DNA of 38,904 nt from Oscillospiraceae bacterium (GTDB taxonomy: Bacteria; Bacillota; Clostridia; Oscillospirales; Acutalibacteraceae). The notes under the pieces are model-generated. The model was not told the DNA's origin. It ran no database searches and saw nothing but the letters and a program-made list of their open reading frames with translations. A program made the translations under genes and the position numbers. Below are positions 33,461-38,904 of this stretch, in pieces. The stretch spans positions 1-38,904 of the forward strand of contig SVPT01000009.1 of NCBI GenBank assembly GCA_015065695.1. Direction: 5' to 3'. Positions within the stretch are counted from its first letter, which is position 1. The number at the start of each line of letters is the position of its first letter.

Positions 33461-34702
33461 TTACCACAGTCCGCTGTCGGTCAGCTTCTTGGAAACGAAG
33501 TTGGCGATTGACAGCAGAATCAGGTTTATTATGCCCTCAAACAGGTTGATGGCAGTTGCGTAACTGTAGCTTCCTGACTTGAGACCAACACGGAAAACGT
33601 AGGTGGAAACTATATCGGCGGTTTCGTAGGTCATGGGGTTGTACAGCAGGAATATCTTCTCAAAGGACGCACCGGAGCCGCACAGACCGCCGATGTCCAG
33701 AATGAGCAGGGTGGTGATGGTGGGCAGAATGCAGGGCAGCGTGACGTGCAGCACACGCTGGAAGTGTCCTGCGCCGTCCACCTCTGCAGCCTCGTACAGC
33801 GTGGGGTTGATGTTGGACATGGCTGCCAGATAGAGAATGGTGCCCCAGCCGAGGGACTGCCAGATGCCGGAGGAAACAAAGATGGTGGTAAACCATTCGG
33901 GCAGTGCAATGAAGGATACGGGGTCTCTGCCGAGGGCTTCCAGCAGGTGGTTGATGGGGCCGTTGGTGGATACCAGCTCACGCACCATGCCTGCCACGAT
34001 AACCATGGAGATGAAGTGGGGCAGGTAGGATACCGTCTGAATGAACTTCTTCCAGTGCAGATTCCTTATCTCATTGAGCAGCAGCGCGAAGATAAGGGTC
34101 AGCGGGAAACGGAAGAGCAGATAGGTCATATTGAGTGAAAGGGTATTGCGGAAGGCACGCCAGAAGCTGTGGTCCTTCCAGAACATCTTGAAATACTTCA
34201 GTCCGCTCCACTCGTCACCGAAGATGCTGCTGCCCGGGCGGTAGCGGCGGAAGGCAATGATGTTGCCTATCATCGGCACATAACGGAAGAGTATGTAGTA
34301 GAGAACCGGAATGAGCATCATGGCGTAAAGCATCCAGTTCTGCTTGAAGTGCTTTGAGAACTTGACCTTTGCCTCCAGCTTCTTCGCCACTGCGCTGTCC
34401 ACCTCGTTGGAATGGACGGCAAAGGAGCGTTCAAGCCTTGCCATTGCTGTATCGGCACCGTAGGTAACGTTGCCGGATATTCTCGTTCCTCTTCCCGGGT
34501 TTTCATCGCCCAGAGAATCGGTAACCGACACGTCATCGAATATGGTTACCATTACATCTTCTTCGTCCGGAGTATTATCTTCTGCCTCTTCCGGAGCATT
34601 TTCGGCAGCAGCGGTTTCTTCCGCAGCCACTTCAGCTTCCGGATTTTCTTCCGGCTGGGATTCCGGATTGGCTTCCAGTATGGATTCCAGATTAGCATCC
34701 AT
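33461..34702 (-). CDS. carbohydrate ABC transporter permease (LplB type) with long acidic N-terminal extension
   Basis: 413 aa. The canonical permease starts at about residue 112 (FSKHFKQNWMLYAMMLIPVL) and has six membrane helices and the EAA loop LYEAAEVDGAGHFQRVLHVT; this core is about 300 aa, the normal size. Ahead of it lie about 110 extra residues: very acidic and Glu/Ala/Pro-rich for residues 1-50, then a neutral to mixed stretch (about 51-110). The start ATG at 34702 has AAGGGGG 13 bp upstream, weak spacing, but no better internal start exists before the core. It is the first gene of the importer operon. Confidence 0.9.
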   Translation of the reverse strand: MDANLESILEANPESQPEENPEAEVAAEETAAAENAPEEAEDNTPDEEDVMVTIFDDVSVTDSLGDENPGRGTRISGNVTYGADTAMARLERSFAVHSNEVDSAVAKKLEAKVKFSKHFKQNWMLYAMMLIPVLYYILFRYVPMIGNIIAFRRYRPGSSIFGDEWSGLKYFKMFWKDHSFWRAFRNTLSLNMTYLLFRFPLTLIFALLLNEIRNLHWKKFIQTVSYLPHFISMVIVAGMVRELVSTNGPINHLLEALGRDPVSFIALPEWFTTIFVSSGIWQSLGWGTILYLAAMSNINPTLYEAAEVDGAGHFQRVLHVTLPCILPTITTLLILDIGGLCGSGASFEKIFLLYNPMTYETADIVSTYVFRVGLKSGSYSYATAINLFEGIINLILLSIANFVSKKLTDSGLW

Positions 34703-34730
34703 TGCTCACATAGACCCCCTTGGATATTAT

Positions 34731-34894
34731 TTGCGGACCTTTTGCCCTGTCCGCCTGCCCGACCTTATTGCTGCTGCGCACCGGATAATGTATTATTATC
34801 CAAATCATCCGCAACATTATAAACCCGAAGCATTGACCGAGAACCTTGCCTGTCGTGATTCCATGCTAGTGTAATCGTATTCTAGGACACTTCC
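34731..34894 (-). other. structured leader of the ABC importer operon
   Basis: Between the start point (about 34919) and the ATG at 34702 there are about 215 nt of untranslated leader. It includes a GCGGAC/GTCCGC hairpin at about 34732-34754 and GGATAAT/ATTATCC at 34783-34801, plus two CTAG words at 34866 and 34882. No known riboswitch class is recognised. Confidence 0.5.
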
Positions 34895-34912
34895 ATACTT
34901 GCATACTAGTTC
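34895..34912. promoter_or_regulatory. shared CTAG operator, copy in the ABC importer leader
   Basis: ATACTTG-CATA-CTAGTTC, an imperfect 7-4-7 dyad just after the transcription start (about +7 to +24). Its right half recurs as CATG-CTAGTGT at 34862-34872 and TATT-CTAGGAC at 34878-34888. The same dyad form is found at 36892-36909 and 38342-38359. Confidence 0.6.
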
Positions 34913-34925
34913 TCAACCAATGCCA

Positions 34926-34955
34926 ACTATAGCACTTCTCCCCCTGTGATGTCAA
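34926..34955 (-). promoter_or_regulatory. promoter of the ABC importer operon
   Basis: -35 TTGACA (complement of 34950-34955), spacer 18 bp, -10 TATAGT (complement of 34926-34931). The 100 bp upstream (34956-35060) are strongly AT-rich with A/T tracts, an UP-element or curvature candidate. Confidence 0.75.
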
Positions 34956-35113
34956 TAGGTTTTGCCGTAATTTTTTAATATTTTTTTAGGTTTAGCATAT
35001 TAGCCAATAATCTACCGCATTTTTTAGTAGTTCATTCATTGTTTCTTAACAATTATCGGACACTCCTGCTGCAGTAACAAAAACGGCTTTGGCAGTATTA
35101 TTCATCGGACGCA

Positions 35114-35181
35114 CAAAAAAACTGCGGAAGCCGCTTGCTTCACCGCACTTGCGCAGTGACCATGCAAACGACTTCCGCAGT
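35114..35181 (-). terminator. terminator of the acetylesterase gene
   Basis: A long stem: 35121-35138 with 35164-35181 (ACTGCGGAAG/CTTCCGCAGT, then GCTTGC/GCAAAC), with a further internal hairpin; a T7 run follows on the - strand. Confidence 0.88.
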
Positions 35182-35257
35182 CTGACAGACTGGATTGGTA
35201 TACTATATTATATTATATTGTGCTTTGCTGTTCAGCGGGGCAGCTTCACCTGCTTAT

Positions 35258-36796
35258 TCAGTCCTGATAGAAGAACTTCAGTGCAGCCTTTGCCAGCCGC
35301 TCGCCCAGCTCTTCCTTAAGCTGGGGGTGCAGCTCCAGAGGCTGACCCAGATCCTTTGCGGAAACGCAGCGGCAGTTCTCCGCGGTGTCTGCCGCGCCCC
35401 GCTGGAACTGCTGTATCTTTTCCCAGCCGGAGATGTCGTGTTCGGGGTCCATGGGCTCGTCGTAGTCGCACATCTCCACGCAGATGACCGGCAGAGCCTG
35501 ACCCAGCACCTTGCGCCAGCAGCGCAGCATGGTGGCGAACTTTTCGTCATATCTCTCCCAGCGGCCTGCGTTGGTCTCTCCCTGGTACCAGAGAGAGCCC
35601 ATAAATCCAAGCCCCGCAAGGGGAACGATGGAGGCATTGTACAGCCATGTGGGAACGTGCTGTGCCATAAACCAATCGGGTGCGTTCTCTTCGGCACGAT
35701 GCTCTATGGCATACTGCCACTCGCCGGAAAGCTCCACACGCTCTGCGCCGGTGTCAAGGAAGTAGGGGTGTTCGGGAATGAAGCCGCCGTCACCGTTCTT
35801 TACAAGCAGGCGCACTGCCAGCAGATTCTTGCCCTTGCGCAGAGGTGCGGCGTCAAAGAAATAGCGGCGGGGCGGATAGCGGTAGCCGGTCTCCCCCACC
35901 TTTACGCCATTTATGAAGGTGCGGTCGCTGTCTATCAGCTCGCCCACATACAGGAAGGGAGTGCCCTGCGGCTCGTTCTCCAGAGTAAACTCCTTGTAGA
36001 ACCACAGGCTGCCGGAGAAGCCCTTCAACTCGGTGTCGCGCAGCATGGCGGGCAGCTTCACTGCTCCCGCATTTTCGGGAATGGCTGCACTAAAGCTTTC
36101 GTCCACGTTCATCTCCTGTGCCTGTGCCCAATCCATGTCACGCTTCTCGATGAAGGAGAGGAACTCGCCCAGAGCGGTATCGCCCACAAAACGGTCTATC
36201 TCGGGGGAGAAATCGCCGAACTCGGTCAGGGCATCTGCGGGCATCCATGCCTCAACCGAGGAGCCGCCCTGTGCTGCCAGCACCAGACCGATGGGTATGT
36301 TCTTTTCCGCAAACAGACGGCGGGCGCAGAAGTAGCCTGCCGCACTGAACTGCAGTAGGTCGTCACCCGCTGCCTTGAGCCACGGTGCGGCGGCAATGCC
36401 GTCGGCGGGGCTGCCGATGCGCAGCGGCGGTGCGATGATGAACTGGCGGATAAGGGGGTAGTTGTCGCTGACCACATCGGGAGAGGCGTCCAGCACACGG
36501 CCCACCGGCAGCTCCATGTTTGACTGACCGGTCAGCAGAAGCACGTCACCGAAGCACACGTCGCTGAGGGTTACGGTGTCGCTGCCCTTTACGGTAATGG
36601 TGCAGCCCACAGCCGCTTCGTGGGGCGGGAGGGTTACACGGAACTTGCCGTTTTCGGTCGGTGCGGTGTACTCTCTGCCCTCCAGGGTTACAGTGACAGC
36701 GGGGGCGCTGTCCCAGCCCCAGATGCAGTTTTCGGCATTGCGCTGCAATACCATGCCGTCGGCAAATATGCCGTCCAGACGCAGTGTATCTGACAT
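35258..36796 (-). CDS. cytoplasmic SASA-domain acetylesterase (sialate O-acetylesterase-like, probable acetylxylan esterase)
   Basis: 512 aa from the ATG at 36796, 8 bp after AAGGAG; a TTG two codons earlier is too close. The N-terminal sandwich (MVLQRNAENCIWGWDSA) precedes the SGNH core: TGQSNMELP with nucleophile Ser92, GGSSVEAWMP (block with oxyanion Gly/Asn partner), SLWYQGETNA, and the His block ELHPQLKEELG with His490. A jelly-roll insert (about 250-360, FYKEFTLENEPQGTPFLYVG) matches the architecture of CE20-like xylan acetylesterases. No signal peptide. The usual Asp two residues before the catalytic His is Glu here. By context it deacetylates imported xylo-oligosaccharides. Confidence 0.88.
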   Translation of the reverse strand: MSDTLRLDGIFADGMVLQRNAENCIWGWDSAPAVTVTLEGREYTAPTENGKFRVTLPPHEAAVGCTITVKGSDTVTLSDVCFGDVLLLTGQSNMELPVGRVLDASPDVVSDNYPLIRQFIIAPPLRIGSPADGIAAAPWLKAAGDDLLQFSAAGYFCARRLFAEKNIPIGLVLAAQGGSSVEAWMPADALTEFGDFSPEIDRFVGDTALGEFLSFIEKRDMDWAQAQEMNVDESFSAAIPENAGAVKLPAMLRDTELKGFSGSLWFYKEFTLENEPQGTPFLYVGELIDSDRTFINGVKVGETGYRYPPRRYFFDAAPLRKGKNLLAVRLLVKNGDGGFIPEHPYFLDTGAERVELSGEWQYAIEHRAEENAPDWFMAQHVPTWLYNASIVPLAGLGFMGSLWYQGETNAGRWERYDEKFATMLRCWRKVLGQALPVICVEMCDYDEPMDPEHDISGWEKIQQFQRGAADTAENCRCVSAKDLGQPLELHPQLKEELGERLAKAALKFFYQD

Positions 36797-36853
36797 ATTC
36801 AAAACTCCTTGTTTATTATTTATGGAAACAGAACAGGTATATTCCTAAACAAT

Positions 36854-36881
36854 AGTATATCAGAAATCCTCTCCATTGCAA
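36854..36881 (-). promoter_or_regulatory. promoter of the acetylesterase gene
   Basis: -10 TATACT (complement of 36854-36859), spacer 16 bp, -35 TTGCAA (36876-36881). Confidence 0.55.
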
Positions 36882-36891
36882 GACAAAATTA

Positions 36892-36909
36892 ATACTTACA
36901 TTCTAGTCT
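36892..36909. promoter_or_regulatory. shared CTAG operator between divergent promoters
   Basis: ATACTTA-CATT-CTAGTCT. It lies 9-10 bp upstream of both -35 boxes of the divergent acetylesterase (-) and DUF624 (+) promoters, so one bound protein could act on both. Confidence 0.55.
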
Positions 36910-36918
36910 GCAAGCCAC

Positions 36919-36948
36919 TTGACTATTTGTATTTGTTTGTGCTATACT
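36919..36948 (+). promoter_or_regulatory. promoter of the DUF624 gene
   Basis: -35 TTGACT (36919-36924), spacer 18 bp, -10 TATACT (36943-36948). TGTGCTATACT is duplicated at 36938-36948 and 36950-36960, giving a second possible -10. Confidence 0.65.
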
Positions 36949-36999
36949 TTGTGCTATACTGTACTTCAGCACACTAAAACACAATATGAGGTATGAACA

Positions 37000-37785
37000 A
37001 TGACATCCTACGACAAATACCAGAACAACCGCTTTTTCAAGCTGGGCGGCAAGCTTGGCGATGTTATGATACTCAGCCTGCTGTGGCTGCTTTGCTCACT
37101 GCCTGTCGTCACTGTCGGTGCCTCCACCGCCGCACTCTACTTCAGCGTTATCAAGTGCCTGCGTGAGAAAACAGAGGAACGTCCCAAGGACCTTTTCTTC
37201 CGTGCCTTTCGCGCAAACGCAAAACAGGGCATAATCGCCACTGTCATCTATCTTGTTTACAGCGCACTGCTTGCCATTGACATCTACGTTTCCCGCAACG
37301 GCATGGGCGACCTCACGCTGCCCGCCATATACGAGAAGATAGCCTACGCGCTTATCCTGCCCATCACCTTTACACTGCCCTTTATCTTCCCCTGCCTCGG
37401 ACGGTACACCAACACGCTGAAAAACAGCTTCAAGAACAGCTTTCTGCTCTCGGCAACCCACCCGCTGCACACCCTTGCCATACTGCTGATTACCGCGGCG
37501 GGTATGCTTGTTTCGGTGCTGTTCCCCCCGCTGGTTACCGTAGTGCCCGCACTGTGCGCACTGCTTTGCTCGCTGATGATTGAGAAGGACTTTGAGCAGG
37601 CTGCGGAAACACGCCGCACCGCTCTGGAAAGGGCGGCTGAGGAGAAGCGTCTGGCAGAGGAAAGATCCGCGGCAGAGGCTGCTGCTGCGGAGGCTGCCGC
37701 CGCCGAGCTGGAGGCTGCCCGCAAAGCCGGCCCTGCTGACAACTACGACATTTCCGCATACGAGTACCACGAGGATACCGACTGA
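37000..37785 (+). CDS. DUF624 (YesL-like) membrane protein with charged coiled-coil tail
   Basis: 261 aa, ATG at 37000 with GAGG at about 36988-36991. The N-terminus FFKLGGKLGDVMILSLLWLLCSLPVVTVGAS and STAALYFSVIKCLRE are the DUF624/YesL signature. About five membrane helices to residue 190, then a 60-residue cytoplasmic tail very rich in Ala, Glu and Arg (coiled coil) and an acidic end (YEYHEDTD). YesL relatives accompany polysaccharide ABC importers such as LplB/YtcP systems; their job is unknown. Its promoter faces the acetylesterase gene across a shared operator. Confidence 0.88.
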   Translation: MTSYDKYQNNRFFKLGGKLGDVMILSLLWLLCSLPVVTVGASTAALYFSVIKCLREKTEERPKDLFFRAFRANAKQGIIATVIYLVYSALLAIDIYVSRNGMGDLTLPAIYEKIAYALILPITFTLPFIFPCLGRYTNTLKNSFKNSFLLSATHPLHTLAILLITAAGMLVSVLFPPLVTVVPALCALLCSLMIEKDFEQAAETRRTALERAAEEKRLAEERSAAEAAAAEAAAAELEAARKAGPADNYDISAYEYHEDTD

Positions 37786-37897
37786 TACATAAGCAAGAAT
37801 ATCCCGCATTTTCTGCGGATGGGACATTACGCTCCGTCCGGCTTTACCCAACACTGCTGTAGACCCAATAAACCATTTATTCCAAGGAGGTCATATC

Positions 37898-38254
37898 ATG
37901 TCTGTTGATGTTATTCTTCCGTCTGCCGCCATCGTTTTCTTCTTTGCCTCGGTGGTGCTGTTTTTCCTCGGTCTCTCCGCCTGCATCAGGTCCATGAAGC
38001 AGAGCGGCGAGGACGGCAGCGGCGACCAGCAGCTTTCGCAGCGCACCTTCAAGCGCAGTGTGGTGCTTTGCTCTGTTGCTGTATTGGTCTTTATTTTCTT
38101 CTGCTTCTGCTCCAATTACATACCCATGACCGAGGAGGGCGCGGATATTCTTACAGTTGCCCTTCAGTCCCTGTGGCAGGGCATCAGAAACACCGGCTTC
38201 CTTATCCTGCTGCCTGTCGTGCTGCGCAAGTGGCGCAATCCCCGCACACACTGA
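37898..38254 (+). CDS. small hypothetical membrane protein
   Basis: 118 aa, ATG at 37898 with AAGGAGG at about 37884-37890. Three hydrophobic segments (residues 8-30, 53-73 and 95-112) separated by a charged loop with SGEDGSGDQQLSQRTFKR. No family is recognised. The 112-bp gap after the DUF624 gene holds an imperfect hairpin (37812-37830) but no T-run, so the two genes may share a transcript. Confidence 0.6.
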   Translation: MSVDVILPSAAIVFFFASVVLFFLGLSACIRSMKQSGEDGSGDQQLSQRTFKRSVVLCSVAVLVFIFFCFCSNYIPMTEEGADILTVALQSLWQGIRNTGFLILLPVVLRKWRNPRTH

Positions 38255-38333
38255 GCTTCACCTGTGTTCCTCCTATGCGGCTGTCGGTATGTATGAACAT
38301 ATTGTAAACAGAAGCAAATGTTTAAATATACAC

Positions 38334-38362
38334 TTGACACGATACTAGTCATCTAGTATACT
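38334..38362 (+). promoter_or_regulatory. uxuA promoter with operator inside it
   Basis: -35 TTGACA (38334-38339), spacer 17 bp, -10 TATACT (38357-38362). The spacer and -10 are occupied by the dyad at 38342-38359, so a bound protein would block RNA polymerase. Confidence 0.85.
38342..38359. promoter_or_regulatory. perfect 7-4-7 CTAG operator of uxuA
   Basis: ATACTAG-TCAT-CTAGTAT is a perfect inverted repeat; ATACTAGT repeats again at 38358-38365. It is the best copy of the dyad shared with 34895-34912 and 36892-36909. Confidence 0.75.
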
Positions 38363-38388
38363 AGTTGCAGAGTGAGGCGAAACAACTT

Positions 38389-38904
38389 ATGAAAATGATA
38401 TTCCGCTGGTTCCCCAACGGGGACGACAGCGTCACCCTCCGTCAGATTCGGCAGATACCCGGCGTTAACGGCGTTGCCTCCTGTATGCCGCACATTCCTG
38501 TGGGCGAGGTATGGGAGCGCGATGAGATATTGGCCATACGCGACAGCATAAACGCTGCCGGTCTTGAGCTGGAGGTCATTGAGAGCGTCAATATTCACGA
38601 GGACATAAAGAAGGGTCTCCCCACCAGAGACCGACTAATCGAAAACTACATAACCACCGTCAAAAACCTGCACGAAGCGGGTGTCAGGTGCATCTGCTAC
38701 AACTTTATGCCGGTGATGGACTGGGCACGCAGCCGACTTGACTGGCCGCTTGCCGACGGCAGCACCGCCATGGGCTACGAGCATGAGCTGGTGCTGAAGA
38801 TGAATCCCAACACCATTGCCGACAGCCTGACCAAGGGCTCCGGCGGCTATTCCCTCCCCGGCTGGGAACCTGAGCGTTTCCCGAGATGGTAGCCGACATC
38901 GAGT
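38389..38904 (+). CDS. uxuA: mannonate dehydratase, 5' part, with an apparent frameshift near 38881
   Basis: ATG at 38389 (GAGG at about 38374-38377). The N-terminus MKMIFRWFPNGDDSVTLRQI and IPGVNGVASCMPHIPVGEVW is characteristic UxuA; it dehydrates D-mannonate to 2-keto-3-deoxygluconate in glucuronate breakdown, with a divalent metal. The normal length is about 350-360 aa, but this frame stops after 167 residues at TAG 38890-38892. From 38883 the next frame reads EMVADIE to the window edge, a fitting continuation of LPGWEPERFP. A one-base loss in the C run at 38880-38882 would explain it. Either a real mutation, or an assembly error. Confidence 0.85.

Noticed and set aside
37786..37897. Riboswitch between the DUF624 and small membrane protein genes
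   Set aside because: There is an imperfect hairpin and a GGGAC...GGCTTTACC stretch, but no class could be matched and no terminator follows.
1..38904. tRNA, rRNA or insertion sequence
   Set aside because: No cloverleaf with a TTCGA-type T-loop and CCA end, no rRNA sequence and no transposase-like frame or terminal inverted repeats were seen.

Overview
The window looks like chromosomal DNA from a Gram-positive, spore-lineage, plant-fibre-degrading member of the Clostridia, most like the Ruminococcaceae/Oscillospiraceae. The reasons are the spoIIGA-sigE pair, Bacillus-type PurF with Fe-S cysteines, lipoprotein signal peptides, AGGAGG ribosome binding sites with frequent TTG and GTG starts, near-consensus sigma-A promoters, and a glucuronoxylan-use locus, all in GC-rich DNA. 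The species assignment is inference; there is no rRNA or tRNA gene in the window.

Positions 1-7000 (mostly + strand): the 3' end of an alpha/beta hydrolase, then an apparent operon from one promoter: a DUF89 phosphatase-like protein, an unknown protein, a DUF5662-like protein, a MATE exporter, diaminopimelate dehydrogenase and dUTPase. A GNAT acetyltransferase and a nitroreductase follow. Positions 7000-13500 (- strand): purC-purF, a Ca2+/Mn2+-type P-type ATPase preceded by a yybP-ykoY (manganese) riboswitch with its own terminator, and a DAO-like FAD protein.

Positions 13600-25100: a PH-domain protein and a lipoprotein (+), a six-helix membrane protein, an ECF sigma factor with a DUF4179-type membrane partner, spoIIGA-sigE, a PadR/DUF1700/DUF4097 operon, an intergenic stretch with a probable relic of a phage replication gene, a PaaK-like ligase and a TetR regulator next to a clean operator palindrome.

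Positions 25200-38904: a glucuronoxylan locus. A lipoprotein GH10 xylanase cuts xylan outside the cell. An LplB/YtcP-type ABC importer with a lipoprotein binding protein takes up oligosaccharides. A cytoplasmic SASA-type acetylesterase and a cytoplasmic GH115 alpha-glucuronidase would remove acetyl and (4-O-methyl)glucuronosyl groups, and uxuA (mannonate dehydratase) belongs to the glucuronate breakdown route. A DUF624 protein and a small membrane protein sit between. Three control regions in this locus share an 18-bp dyad of the form ATACTNG-N4-CTAGTNT, which suggests one unlinked regulator. uxuA shows an apparent frameshift close to the right edge of the window.
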